From contig CAYLSV010000007.1 in NCBI GenBank assembly GCA_964386435.1, forward strand, positions 1 to 64,000: a DNA stretch of 64,000 nucleotides, read 5' to 3'. Shown here piece after piece: positions 17,191 through 26,293 of this stretch (the stretch's first letter is position 1; the number at the start of each line of letters is the position of its first letter). The position numbers were made by a program, and so were the translations under genes. The DNA comes from CAYLSV01 sp964386435 (lineage in GTDB: Bacteria; Planctomycetota; Phycisphaerae; Tepidisphaerales; Tepidisphaeraceae). The notes beneath the pieces are model-generated. The model did no database searches. It was not told the origin of the DNA and worked only from the letters and a program-made list of their open reading frames with translations.

Positions 17191-19233
17191 TCAGCGGCCG
17201 ACGTTGAGTGTGCGGATGCTTTCATCCAGCTTTTGCTCGGCGGCATTGATTTGCTGTTGCAACTCCAACCGTTGTTCCTGCAGCGCTTCGATCTGGGTTT
17301 CCTGCTCGTTGAGCTTCGTCAAGAGGCGGTTGTAGTAATCGCCTTGGCGGTTGACGCTTTCCATGTTCTGGCGGATGCGTTGCTGCTCCTGAGCGATCTC
17401 GTTGATCTGACCGGCGGCTTGCTGCTCCTGCTGGCGGAGCGTTTCAAGGGCCTGCTTTTCCTGGATGATTTGCCGGAGGGCTTTGCGGACCTCGTCGTCC
17501 AGTTGTCCGGTGCGGGTCAGGCTGATCAGGCTGCCGACGTCGCGGCCGAGCAGGGCGATTTGCTGGCGGGTGGTGGTTTGCTGGGTGACCTTGAACTCGC
17601 CGAGCTCGCCGGCGGGCAGCTCGACGCGGAAGCGGTGGAGGTCGGCGGTCGTCTCGTCGGGATCGGGCGTATCAGCCAACTCCCAGCCTTGGCGGCGGGG
17701 GTGCTCGATGACGACGGTCTTGTCGTCGCTCGCGCTGCTGTCGAGCTTGTAGGTCGTCGTCTGCTGCTGCAGACGGGTGAGCTCGAGCGTGCCCTTGACG
17801 ATCTTGGCGGCGGTGAGGGTTTGGTCGCCGGTTTGCTCGACGTCGGCTTTGATCTCCTGGTCGACGCCGAAGCTGAGCATGCGGTTGCCGCCGGGCGGGG
17901 TGTCGACGAGTTGGGCGTCGCCTTGGTAGTCGCTGCCGTCGTAAACCGTCACCGGCCCCGGCGGCAGGTGGCTGTCGGTGTCGTTGGTGAGCTTGGCCCC
18001 GAGCAGCGGGTGGTCGGCGAGGACCGCGGCGTTGAAAATGCTCAGCGGCTCGGCCGTCACCTGGCCGATGATGATCGGGATCATCGCCCCGCTCTGCCGC
18101 GGCAGCTTCACGCTCGGCACGGTGTACTCGAACAGCGCCCCGGCCTCGCCACCGCTGGCCGCGGCGGCGACGCCGGCGGTCGGATCGAATGCGGCTGAGG
18201 CAGGTGCCGGGGCCGACATCGATAGATCGGCAGCCTCATCGGCCAAGTCCTCGCTAAGCATGCCCGACATTCGCGCCGCCCGCCGCTTGAGTTGCATTGG
18301 CTCTTTCTCCTCAATGCCCCCGGCGTAGCTCTGCGGCACCACGGCGGCGTACACCGGCACGTCCACGTTCGGGCGGTCGACGTACAGCGGGGCGTACAGA
18401 TCCATCTCGAAGCTCACCGGCCGGCCGCTGACCAGGGAGAGCTGCACGTTGTCCCAGTCGAAGTCCGTCTGGTTCTCCACGACGGCCCAACCCTGCACCG
18501 CCGCCGCGTCGTCGCCGTCGCCTTGGCCCAGGACGAGGCGATAGCTGGTTTTCCAGATCGGCTGGGCGACGACGTAGCCGAAGACGACCTGCCGCTGGCC
18601 GTCGCCGTTGAAGTTCAGCGTGATCGCCTTCTTGTCGGCATCGCGAGCCTCGGCCACGGCGGCAAGCGCCCGCTCCAAGTCCTGCCGAAGCTGCTCGTCG
18701 GCGATCTCGATGCCGCGGACCTCGCCGACGTCCACGCTCCGCAAGCTGGTGCCGGTGAACAGGTTCAGGATCGTGACGTCGACGGCCTCGTCGTCCACCG
18801 GCTTCGTCTGGATTTCGACGCCCAGCACGGTGCCGTTGATCTCCTCGCCGGTCAGCTTCACCGTCACCTCGGCCCCCCGCAGTTGCCGCAGAATCGCCGC
18901 CAAGTTCGGCTCGCCCCGCAAATCGAGCCGGAAGCTGCCCAGCGTCTTGCCCAGCGGGTCGGCCGACGGGAACGTGACCGGCCCGACCTGCCCCCCGGCG
19001 TCGGAGAGGATCAGGCTCTTGAGCAAGTCGTTCACCTGATCCGCCGGAAATCGCAGCGTCGCCGATGCGTCGCCGTCGATCTCGCCGCCGTGGGTGAATG
19101 TCCCGACGCCGCTGGTGAACAGCGTCACCCGCCGCACCGGCACCTCGGCCTCGGCGGGGACATCATCTTGGGCAAGGGCCATCATCGGCACAGTAAGCGC
19201 CGCCGCGGCGGCAAGGGTAAGAAGGCGGTTCAT
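17191..19233 (-). CDS. Secreted DUF4139-domain protein with C-terminal coiled coil
   Basis: 680 residues. The signal peptide LLTLAAAAALTVPMMALAQ is followed by the conserved start VTLFTSGVGTFTHGGEIDG and LRFPADQVNDLLKSLILSD of DUF4139/mucoidy-inhibitor-like proteins. The middle part contains VFGYVVAQPIWKTSYRLVLG and the DUF4139 beta-sandwich. The last ~110 residues are a long Gln/Glu-rich coiled coil (RQQEQQAAGQINEIAQEQQ). The start at ATG 19233 gives the signal peptide. The function is unknown. The architecture suggests an envelope protein that oligomerises. Confidence 0.78.
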   Translation of the reverse strand: MNRLLTLAAAAALTVPMMALAQDDVPAEAEVPVRRVTLFTSGVGTFTHGGEIDGDASATLRFPADQVNDLLKSLILSDAGGQVGPVTFPSADPLGKTLGSFRLDLRGEPNLAAILRQLRGAEVTVKLTGEEINGTVLGVEIQTKPVDDEAVDVTILNLFTGTSLRSVDVGEVRGIEIADEQLRQDLERALAAVAEARDADKKAITLNFNGDGQRQVVFGYVVAQPIWKTSYRLVLGQGDGDDAAAVQGWAVVENQTDFDWDNVQLSLVSGRPVSFEMDLYAPLYVDRPNVDVPVYAAVVPQSYAGGIEEKEPMQLKRRAARMSGMLSEDLADEAADLSMSAPAPASAAFDPTAGVAAAASGGEAGALFEYTVPSVKLPRQSGAMIPIIIGQVTAEPLSIFNAAVLADHPLLGAKLTNDTDSHLPPGPVTVYDGSDYQGDAQLVDTPPGGNRMLSFGVDQEIKADVEQTGDQTLTAAKIVKGTLELTRLQQQTTTYKLDSSASDDKTVVIEHPRRQGWELADTPDPDETTADLHRFRVELPAGELGEFKVTQQTTTRQQIALLGRDVGSLISLTRTGQLDDEVRKALRQIIQEKQALETLRQQEQQAAGQINEIAQEQQRIRQNMESVNRQGDYYNRLLTKLNEQETQIEALQEQRLELQQQINAAEQKLDESIRTLNVGR

Positions 19234-19364
19234 CGCCGTAGTAGACGCCAGACCGGCGCGAAAGTTAATGGGTGTTCTCGTCTGGTTTTCACACATCAGT
19301 GTCGCTGAGGCCTCCAACGCCGCGTGGGCTTCTCTTGCCGCTAAGGAACAGGTGGGGTTTCGCG

Positions 19365-20081
19365 CTACGGTGGCCGGCAGCCGATCACGCCGGTGGCGCA
19401 GCCGAAGAAGTAGCTCGCCAGCCTCGCCTCCAGGCCGGCCGAGGCGAAAGCGTCCCGCGCCTGGCGGCAGCCGCCGAAGCGGGTGGTGTAGACGCCCAGT
19501 AGGCGGTAGTTATCTGGGTTACCCATGAACAACCGGCCGATCCGCGGAATCACGCGGTTGAGGTAGAACAGGTACGGCCACCGCAGCAGCCGGTTCGGTG
19601 GGACGCTGATCTCAAGGAAGCTGAACGCCCCGCCCGGCCGCAGAATTCGGTGGACCTGCTGGGCGAGCTGCTCGATTTGCGTCGGCGAGAACGTCTTGAG
19701 CCCGAACGAGCAGATCACCGCATCGGCCGATTGATCCGCCAGCGGCAGCCGCAGCGCGTCGGCCTGCACCACCGCCATCGGCAGCCGCCGCCGATCCAGC
19801 CGCTCTGCCTGCCGGCACATCGCCGCCGACACGTCCACGGCAATGACGGTGCCCGCCTTGCCCTGTCGGCGCAGCGGGTCGTGGAGCTCGCCCATGCCGC
19901 TCATCAGGTCGACCACCGCCGCCGCCGTCGGCAGGTGGATCGCATTAACGCACTGCCGTCGCCAGCGAATGCAGAAGCCGAAGGAGGAGAAGACATTGAC
20001 GGTGCCGTAGGTCGTCGACATCTCATCGAACAGCCGCCGGACGAACGCCGGGTCGTATAGATCAACATCGGCGGGGAACAC
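19365..20081 (-). CDS. Class I SAM-dependent methyltransferase (UbiE/MenG-like)
   Basis: 238 residues. Motif I VVDLMSGMGELHDPLRR is a slightly altered DxxxGxG. VIAVDVSAAMCRQAE, VVQADALRLPLADQSADAVI and the family-like LRPGGAFSFLEIS follow in order. The N-terminal LYDPAFVRRLFDEMSTTYG resembles ubiquinone/menaquinone methyltransferases. It may act on a quinone or similar lipid, but the substrate is not proven. No menaquinone genes neighbour it. Confidence 0.75.
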   Translation of the reverse strand: MFPADVDLYDPAFVRRLFDEMSTTYGTVNVFSSFGFCIRWRRQCVNAIHLPTAAAVVDLMSGMGELHDPLRRQGKAGTVIAVDVSAAMCRQAERLDRRRLPMAVVQADALRLPLADQSADAVICSFGLKTFSPTQIEQLAQQVHRILRPGGAFSFLEISVPPNRLLRWPYLFYLNRVIPRIGRLFMGNPDNYRLLGVYTTRFGGCRQARDAFASAGLEARLASYFFGCATGVIGCRPP

Positions 20082-20142
20082 GAACCCGATGGTAAGTCGG
20101 GGTTGCGTCCGTCACGCAAGTTCAATTTGCTTGCACCGCCAC

Positions 20143-20250
20143 GTCGCTGAAACCGCCTCCGCCTCGCAGAGGCGGGGCTTCGCATGCGAGGGCGAGATTG
20201 CTCTGGTTCGTGAAGCTCCGCCTCCACAAGGCGGAGGCGGCTTCAGCGAC
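20143..20250. repeat. Intergenic inverted repeat, 41-bp arms (GTCGCTGAAAC family)
   Basis: Arms 20143-20183 and 20210-20250 are about 36/41 complementary. The left arm begins GTCGCTGAAACCGCCTCC. The 26-nt centre is unrelated. Relatives are at 17012-17052 (half), 37841-37945 and, more diverged, 34990-35044. Confidence 0.85.
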
Positions 20251-20325
20251 ACCCGCACCTGAGTTGGCGGTGTGACAGAAGCCAGCTGCGGCCGGCAATG
20301 CGGCGGCCACAATCTTTTTTGCCAC

Positions 20326-21693
20326 TCACCCGGCGGCGGCGTAGGTGGGTTCTTTTTCCTTCGGCTGATCGTCCGGTTTGGCGGCCGGGGGGCAGTCGCC
20401 GCGGACGAGTTTGTGCATGCCGAGTTCGACGAAGTCGCGGTTGGTGACGAGGTCCAGCGTCCAGTCGGCGGCGACGCGGACTTTGCGGGAGAGGCCGGGG
20501 ATTTTGGAGAGGTAGGCGCCGCGCCACAGGAACCAGGCGAGCCAGCCGGTGATGGTCAGGCCGCCGATCTGGCCGATGGCGTCGCCGTAGCCGAAGGCGG
20601 CGAGCATGCCTTTGTTCTTCAGCTCGACGGGCTTGGTCGGCTCGCGGTGCATGGCCCGCTGGATGTTCTTGGCGCACTGCTGCCCCATGCCGATGGCCAT
20701 CTGGGCGGTGGTGGGGTAGCTCTCGCCCTTGGCGTCGGGGTTGTACGCGCCGTCGCCGATGGCCCAGACGTGGTCGTAGCCCTGCACCTTCGTGTCGCGC
20801 TCGGCGAGGATGTAGCCGCGCCGGTCGACGGGGAGGTTGAAGTGCTTCACGACCGGGTTGCTCTGGATGCCGGCGGCCCAGACGACGGTGCTGCAAGGCA
20901 GTTCGCTGCCGTCGGATTTGAGCGTGACGCTGCGGGGGCCGATGGCGGTGGTTTCCTCGTTGAGCCGCACGTCGAGGCCGCGGCGGGTGAGGTGGCGGTA
21001 GGTCCAGTCGCCCAGCTTGGGGTCCAGGGCCTTGAGCAACTGGTCGCCGCGGTTGATGACCGTCACGTTCACGTCGTCGGGCGAGACGTTGGGATAGAAC
21101 TTGGTGGCGGCCTTCATGTACTGATCGAACTCGCCGGCGACCTCGATGCCGGTGAAGCTGCCGCCGACCACGACCCAGGTGAGCAGCCGGCGGCGCTCGG
21201 CGGGGTCGGTGATGCCGTCGGCTTCTTCGAGCAGCATGATCGCCCGGTCCCGCAGGGCCATGGCGTCGGCGAGGTTCTTCATCTCGTAGCCGTGCTCGGC
21301 CAAGCCGGGCACCGGCGGGGCGAGCGTCACCGTGCCGATCGCCACGACCAAGTGGTCATACACCATCTCCCGCGGCACATCGTCGCCCATGACGTGGTAC
21401 CGCACCACCTTGTCCTCCAGCCCCAGCGAACTGACCTCGGCCTTGAGGAAGTTGCTCCGCCCCACGAACTTCCGCAGCGACACCACGCAATGCTCCGGCG
21501 CCAGACTGCCCGTGCCGGCCTCGACGAGCAGCGGGTAGAAGATGAAGTAGTTGTTGCGGTCGATGAGCACGACCTCGACCTCGCCGGGGTCGACGATGGA
21601 TTCGAGTTTCTGCGCGCAGTACGCCCCGGCGAACCCGCCGCCAAGGATGACGACGCGGCGACGACCGGAAGCGGGCTCTCGGGTAACGGCCAT
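20326..21693 (-). CDS. ndh: Type II NADH:quinone oxidoreductase (NDH-2)
   Basis: 455 residues. Two Rossmann folds: FAD-binding RRVVILGGGFAGAYCAQKL and NAD-binding RLLTWVVVGGSFTGIEVAGE. Other landmarks are NNYFIFYPLLVEAGTGSL, CSTVVWAAGIQSNP and YDHVWAIGDGAYNP. The C-terminus has a hydrophobic piece, TGWLAWFLWRGAYLSKIPG, for membrane attachment as in NDH-2. It passes electrons from NADH to quinone without pumping. It lies between complex I genes of the same chromosome segment. The upstream open frame to 21795 is Pro-rich and rejected in favour of the ATG at 21693. Confidence 0.9.
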   Translation of the reverse strand: MAVTREPASGRRRVVILGGGFAGAYCAQKLESIVDPGEVEVVLIDRNNYFIFYPLLVEAGTGSLAPEHCVVSLRKFVGRSNFLKAEVSSLGLEDKVVRYHVMGDDVPREMVYDHLVVAIGTVTLAPPVPGLAEHGYEMKNLADAMALRDRAIMLLEEADGITDPAERRRLLTWVVVGGSFTGIEVAGEFDQYMKAATKFYPNVSPDDVNVTVINRGDQLLKALDPKLGDWTYRHLTRRGLDVRLNEETTAIGPRSVTLKSDGSELPCSTVVWAAGIQSNPVVKHFNLPVDRRGYILAERDTKVQGYDHVWAIGDGAYNPDAKGESYPTTAQMAIGMGQQCAKNIQRAMHREPTKPVELKNKGMLAAFGYGDAIGQIGGLTITGWLAWFLWRGAYLSKIPGLSRKVRVAADWTLDLVTNRDFVELGMHKLVRGDCPPAAKPDDQPKEKEPTYAAAG

Positions 21694-21775
21694 GACCGCC
21701 GGTTTACGGCATGCGCCGCCACGAGGGAACGGACAAAGCGGTGGGGGTGGTGGGTCGACCGCCGTCGGTGGGGGC

Positions 21776-22162
21776 TCAAGCCACAACCATACCAAGCCTC
21801 GCGGCCTTCTTCCGGAGTTGCCGCATAGCGCGGACGGCCGCCAGGCGTGGTCGAACCGCCCCGCGCTCCCAGCGCGAGACGGTCAGCTTGTCCACGTTCA
21901 ACGCAGCGGCCAACTCGGCTTGCGTCAACCCCAAGGCAGCGCGAAACGACTTGATCCAGCCCGGCGAGGGATCGTCCGGCATGTCGACCGCGGCGGCCCG
22001 AGCCTTGTCCAAACGACGGCATCCCGCCGGCGTGAATACGAGATCCCCATCGACGTCATGCCCGTACTCGGCCGGCGTCAACTCGATCACGAGAGTCCGG
22101 CCCGCGCCCAAGTCGAGCGCGTAGGGGAGGTTCTCAGCGGCATTGTCAGTCGTGGTGCTCAT
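21776..22162 (-). CDS. XRE-family HTH protein, probable antitoxin
   Basis: 128 residues. The C-terminal helix-turn-helix is clear: RAALGLTQAELAAALNVDK followed by LTVSRWERG. The N-terminal ~65 residues (LVIELTPAEYGHDVDGDLV) are a separate acidic domain that lacks the CxxC zinc knuckles of MqsA/YgiT antitoxins. Its start overlaps the stop of the DUF4258 gene by 4 bp (ATGA), a coupling typical of toxin-antitoxin operons. It probably neutralises the upstream protein and represses the promoter (inference). Confidence 0.75.
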   Translation of the reverse strand: MSTTTDNAAENLPYALDLGAGRTLVIELTPAEYGHDVDGDLVFTPAGCRRLDKARAAAVDMPDDPSPGWIKSFRAALGLTQAELAAALNVDKLTVSRWERGAVRPRLAAVRAMRQLRKKAARLGMVVA

Positions 22163-22443
22163 AGCCAGTAGATCGTGAAGACGGTGGCGTGTGGACGGAC
22201 ATCAATAACCACAAGGGTCTCGGCACGAGTGCCGTCGTACAACGTGCCCGACAGGAACCAACGTTCGCGACCATGTCGGTCATGCCCATCACTCCAAGCT
22301 CCGTCGGCATCACCCAGCAGGTCGAACAGGTCAACCAGCTGCAGGTTGCGCTCACGGAGTCGAAGGTAGACGTGTTCCCGAACCGTGACGTCGCCGCGCT
22401 CGAGGCAGGCAGAGACGGTCGCGATGGCCTCGGCCGGGCTCAC
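22159..22443 (-). CDS. DUF4258-type protein, probable RelE/HigB-like toxin
   Basis: 94 residues. VREHVYLRLRERNLQLVD resembles the opening R/H-x-H helix of DUF4258 proteins. RERWFLSGTLYDGTRAETL and VVIDVRPHATVFTIYWL form the beta-sheet part. Many such genes are paired with an HTH antitoxin, as here. The toxin precedes the antitoxin, the order found in HigBA and MqsRA. An mRNA interferase activity is plausible from family but unproven. Confidence 0.7.
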   Translation of the reverse strand: MSPAEAIATVSACLERGDVTVREHVYLRLRERNLQLVDLFDLLGDADGAWSDGHDRHGRERWFLSGTLYDGTRAETLVVIDVRPHATVFTIYWL

Positions 22444-22512
22444 GCGGCGAAGTATACACTTGGTATGCGTTGGCCGAAAAATGATTCCGCCAACGGCCGC
22501 GACTCCTTCACG

Positions 22513-23799
22513 TCATAGTGCGTCCAGCGCCTGCCGCAGGGCGAAGGGGTCGGCCCATTCGTCCCTGGCCACGATCTTCAGGTCGGCGTCTAAAACCACC
22601 GCGCCGGTGGGGAAGGTGCCCAGCGTTTCGCTGAGCGTGGCGTTCATGGGGTCGACGGCGAGGTCCCCGTTGAGGTTGGCGAGTCGGGCGAGCTCTTTGG
22701 CGTGCTGCTTACGGCCGTCGAGGTCGGCGTGGGGGTTGACGCTCACGGCCTGCTCGGCGTTGCGGGCGAGTTCGGAGGAGCCGGCCGGGTGGGCTTCGGC
22801 GGTGTACACCCAGACCCAGCGGACCCGGCGGCCGGTGTCGAGCCGCAGGGCTTCCAACGCCGGGAGGTGGCGGCGGAAGTGGGGGCTGCTGGCGCTGCCG
22901 AAGACGAGGACCGCCGGGCGGCCCCTCAGCGTCTCGAGCGTCGCCGCCGGCTCATCCAGCAACGGCAACGGCGTGGCGGCGTCGACGGCCTCACCCACGG
23001 CAGGGCCGGGCGGCGGGGCGAACACGCCGGGCCCGTCGGCCGGCTTCAAACCGCGGCGGGGGGCGAAGCTCTCGCGGTCCTCGCCGCCGACGCGGGGCCG
23101 GCGGTTACGGCGTGGGGCGGCCTCGCCGTTGCCCTCGGCCATCGCGTCGCGAAGCTGCTGCTGCTGCTCGGGCGTCAGTATGTCCTGCAAATCAGCCCGC
23201 AGTTTTCGACCAACTTCGGCGGCTCTCTCACGGCGCTCTTCCGGCGATAAATCGCGCAACCCCTGCATAACCGACCGCATGTCGCCGCGCATGGTGCGGA
23301 GCTGCTCCTGCTGCTCGTCGGTGAGGTCGAGCTCGGCCAGCGCCCCCATCACGGCCCGCAAATCGCCGCCGCCGCGGCGATTGGGGCGGGCTTCGCGGTC
23401 GCCGCGGCGGTTGTTGCCGGGGCGGGTGGCGGGTCGGTCGCCGTCGCGGAGGGCGGCGAAGAACTCGACACGTTTCTCCTGCGGCAGCGCCTCGGCCATT
23501 CGGCGGGCGGCGTCGTCCATCAGGGCCCGCATCTCTTCCTGCCGCTCCTCGGGCGACAGATCACGCAGCACGCCGCGCTTCTCGCGGAGCATCTGCCGCA
23601 GCTCCTGCCCGACCTCGGCGATGGCGGCACGCTCGGCGTCGGTCAGCTCGAGCTGATCAAGGACGGCCTGCATCCGCGGCATAAGCGGCTGGCGGTCACG
23701 CCGCTCCTGCTGGGCAGGCTGGGCGGTGGCGACGCCGGTGCTCAGCAGCACGGCACAGGCGGCAGAAGCGATCAGGTGGCGAAATCGGGTGTGAATCAT
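22513..23799 (-). CDS. Secreted Spy-like (LTxxQ) protein fused to a deiodinase-like thioredoxin-fold domain
   Basis: 428 residues. Signal peptide at 1-27 (LIASAACAVLLSTGVATAQ). Two related helical units (about 44-95 and 154-215) each have an L-x-L-T-D-x-x segment and a D-L-S-P-E-E-R motif, resembling Spy/CpxP-type LTxxQ proteins. An Arg/Pro-rich linker is followed by a thioredoxin-fold domain (about 288-428) with VYTAEAHP, the hallmark of iodothyronine deiodinase-like proteins. At the redox site the usual G-S-C-T-(Sec/Cys)-P is G-S-A-S-S-P (301-306), so the catalytic Cys/Sec is absent. The start is supported by AGGAG upstream of ATG 23799. Confidence 0.72.
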   Translation of the reverse strand: MIHTRFRHLIASAACAVLLSTGVATAQPAQQERRDRQPLMPRMQAVLDQLELTDAERAAIAEVGQELRQMLREKRGVLRDLSPEERQEEMRALMDDAARRMAEALPQEKRVEFFAALRDGDRPATRPGNNRRGDREARPNRRGGGDLRAVMGALAELDLTDEQQEQLRTMRGDMRSVMQGLRDLSPEERRERAAEVGRKLRADLQDILTPEQQQQLRDAMAEGNGEAAPRRNRRPRVGGEDRESFAPRRGLKPADGPGVFAPPPGPAVGEAVDAATPLPLLDEPAATLETLRGRPAVLVFGSASSPHFRRHLPALEALRLDTGRRVRWVWVYTAEAHPAGSSELARNAEQAVSVNPHADLDGRKQHAKELARLANLNGDLAVDPMNATLSETLGTFPTGAVVLDADLKIVARDEWADPFALRQALDAL

Positions 23800-24017
23800 C
23801 GGGTTCTCCTCTTGTTGAACTGGATCGGCCGAACGTCGGCGGTTGCCCTGCACAACGCGGGCCGCGGGGCAGTTATTGCGACATCGCCGGGCGGCAAACC
23901 GCGGCCGGCGGCCGCGCCGTTTGCTGCGGCGGGGCGGGGCCGGTAAATTGTCGGGCCGCGGCATCGTCCGATGTCGTTGCCGATCGATTGCCCTGACCTC
24001 TCACCGCTGGTTGCTCC

Positions 24018-25235
24018 ATGATTCGTTTCACGACGCCGTGTTCGCCGACCCGCCTGCTTGCCGCCGCTTTGGCCGTGACGCTGGGCACGGGCCTTGTTGG
24101 TTGCGCCACCGACGCCCTGACCGGCCCCGCCGATGTCGCCGGCGAGTCGCAGGAGCTGGCCGCCGGCAGCTTCACCGTCGACTGGCAGGTGCCGCTGGAT
24201 TTGCGCGGCAGCGAGGTGGTCGGCACCTACCTGCTGGACGATCTGATTATCGTCAACACGGCCGAGAACCGCTCTCTTGGCGTCGCGGCGGCCTCGGGCA
24301 CACCGCGGTTCAGCACGCGGGTCGTGCCGGCCAGCGAGAGCATGTTCCCGCCGGTGGCCGTGAATGCCGGCACGAACGTCGACCCGCGGCCGGTGCTGGC
24401 GTATCCGTCGGTGGCGAGCGTGGTGACGCTGGACATGAACGGCCGCGAGGTGAAAAAGAACCGGTTGCCTTACGCCTTCAGCAGCCCGGCGACGGCGGCC
24501 GAAGGACGCATGTATGCCGGCATCTCGACCGAGCGGGGCGGACAACTGGCGGCCGTGGCCCCCACGGCTGAGGCCCGGCCGATGCAGTGGCGGCGGCTGC
24601 TGGACGGGCCGGTGCTCAGCCGGCCCGCGGTCGCGGCGGGCATCACCTACGTCGCCACCGACGCCGGTGCCGACGGCCGGGGGCACGTTTACGCGGTTGC
24701 CCCAAACACCGAGTCGGCCTGGAACCGCTTCGGCGAGCCGGACTTCACCACCTACGGCGGCAACATTGCCGATCTGGCCGTCGACAGCTTTGGCTTATAC
24801 GTTGCGAGCCTCGACACGCAGCTTTACTGCCTCGACCGGCTCAGCGGGCGGATCAAGTGGCGGTGGTACGCCGGCGAGTCGCTGCGCGATGCCCCGGTGC
24901 CGACACGCGAGCGGGTCTACCAGTACGTGCCCGGCCGCGGCTTGGCGGCCGTGCCCAAGCAGGGCGATTCGGACCCGCGGACCGAGGACTGGATCGCCGC
25001 CGACGCCCGGCAGTTCTTGGCCGAGGGCGAGCAGCACGTGTTCGCCCTGGGCGCGTCGGGGCGTCTGTTGGCGCTGGACAAGGAAGACGGCCGCGTCGCG
25101 TTCACCAGCGAACGGAGCGACTTCATCGCCGGCACCGTCTCGGACAACGGCGAGGTGTTCGCCCTCACCGCCGACGGCGTGCTGATCAAGGCGGAGGCGA
25201 ACCTCAAGCCCGGCCGCGTCGGGACGCCCCTGTGA
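24018..25235 (+). CDS. PQQ-like beta-propeller lipoprotein
   Basis: 405 residues. The lipoprotein signal ends TGLVGC, with Cys as the acylation site. A beta-propeller of PQQ/BamB type follows, with blades such as GTYLLDDLIIVNTAENRSL, LYCLDRLSGRIKWRWYAGE and LLALDKEDGRVAFTSERSD. Such proteins scaffold outer-membrane assembly or bind polymers. The exact role is not inferable. Its stop overlaps the start of the AEC permease (GTGA), so the two are co-translated. Confidence 0.72.
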   Translation: MIRFTTPCSPTRLLAAALAVTLGTGLVGCATDALTGPADVAGESQELAAGSFTVDWQVPLDLRGSEVVGTYLLDDLIIVNTAENRSLGVAAASGTPRFSTRVVPASESMFPPVAVNAGTNVDPRPVLAYPSVASVVTLDMNGREVKKNRLPYAFSSPATAAEGRMYAGISTERGGQLAAVAPTAEARPMQWRRLLDGPVLSRPAVAAGITYVATDAGADGRGHVYAVAPNTESAWNRFGEPDFTTYGGNIADLAVDSFGLYVASLDTQLYCLDRLSGRIKWRWYAGESLRDAPVPTRERVYQYVPGRGLAAVPKQGDSDPRTEDWIAADARQFLAEGEQHVFALGASGRLLALDKEDGRVAFTSERSDFIAGTVSDNGEVFALTADGVLIKAEANLKPGRVGTPL

Positions 25236-26224
25236 GTTTCGACAGCCTGCTGGCCCCGGTGCCGGCGGTGCTGATGATCTACGGCACGCTCGCCGGCGGG
25301 GCGTGGCTGCGGAAGCTGGGGCGGATGACCGACGCCGGCGACGCGCAGCTGCTGTGGCTGCTGATCAACGTGTTGGTGCCGGGGCTGATCATCGGCAAAC
25401 TGCTGGGCGAGCCGCTGCTGCGGGAGCCGATCAACCTGGTGTTCGCGCCGCTGGCCGGCTTGGTCGGCACGCTGCTGGGCTACGCGCTGGCGATGCTCGC
25501 GGCATGGTGGCTTGGACCGATGATCGGGCTGCGGAGCGTGGGGGCGCGGCGGGCATTCGCCATGACGGCGGGCATGGTCAACTACGGCTACATCCCGCTG
25601 CCGCTGGCGGTGCAGCTTACCGCGGGCGGGATCGTGCCGGGCGGCACGGTGCCGGCGATTTTCCTGCACAACGTCGGCGTCGACGTGGCGATGTGGAGCG
25701 TGGGCATCGTCGTCATTAGCGGCCACCTCGATTGGGGGGCGTGGCGGAAATTGCTCAACGCGCCGCTGATCGCCATCGCCGGCGTGATCTTGCTCAACCT
25801 GACCGGCTTGCCCTACGGCCGGTGGGCGGAGAGTGCCGTGCTCGACTGGATCAACACGACCGGCAACTTTCTGGGCGGGGCGGCGTTTCCGGTGGCGCTG
25901 CTGCTCATCGGCTCGACGGCGATGGCCGCGTGGCTGGGCGGGGCGGGCAAGAGCTGGCGGGTGATGGCTGCCGCGTGCGGGTTCCGGTTGGGGCTGATGC
26001 CGCCGGTGCTGCTGGGGCTGGCATGGTTGATGCCTCAAGAACAAGCCGCCGCCCGCGCAGCCGTGGCGATCGAGGCGGCGATGCCGTCAGCGTTGTTTCC
26101 AATCCTGCTGAGCAAAATCTACGGCGCCGACGCCTCCGTCGCCGTACAGGTCGCGGTGGCCACGAGCGTGGTGAGCGTCCTGACGCTGCCGGTGTGGCTG
26201 GCGGTGGGACTGGCGATCACTTGA
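25232..26224 (+). CDS. AEC (auxin efflux carrier) family permease
   Basis: 330 residues from a GTG at 25232 overlapping the previous stop by 3 bases. It has about ten membrane segments, e.g. LLWLLINVLVPGLIIGKL, LAGLVGTLLGYALAMLAAW and FPVALLLIGSTAMAAWLG. The Asn-containing NVLVPGLI and the central AMTAGMVNYGYIPLPL, followed by HNVGVDVAMWSVGI, fit AEC/bile-acid-sodium-symporter-like carriers. These export or import organic anions. The partner lipoprotein could be a periplasmic accessory (inference). Confidence 0.83.
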   Translation: MSFDSLLAPVPAVLMIYGTLAGGAWLRKLGRMTDAGDAQLLWLLINVLVPGLIIGKLLGEPLLREPINLVFAPLAGLVGTLLGYALAMLAAWWLGPMIGLRSVGARRAFAMTAGMVNYGYIPLPLAVQLTAGGIVPGGTVPAIFLHNVGVDVAMWSVGIVVISGHLDWGAWRKLLNAPLIAIAGVILLNLTGLPYGRWAESAVLDWINTTGNFLGGAAFPVALLLIGSTAMAAWLGGAGKSWRVMAAACGFRLGLMPPVLLGLAWLMPQEQAAARAAVAIEAAMPSALFPILLSKIYGADASVAVQVAVATSVVSVLTLPVWLAVGLAIT

Positions 26225-26225
26225 T

Positions 26226-26287
26226 GACGTGGCGAAGTTTGACGTGGCGATTAATCCGAACTTCACCACGTCAAACTTCACCACGTC
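26226..26287. terminator. 22-bp inverted repeat between convergent genes
   Basis: Arms 26226-26247 and 26266-26287 match at 21 of 22 positions around an 18-nt loop. Each arm contains a partial tandem GACGTGG(C)GAAGTTT then GACGTGG, so the hairpin is itself made of a 15-bp repeated word. It fills the gap between the AEC gene and nuoI and may terminate both. Confidence 0.6.
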
Positions 26288-26293
26288 GCAACA

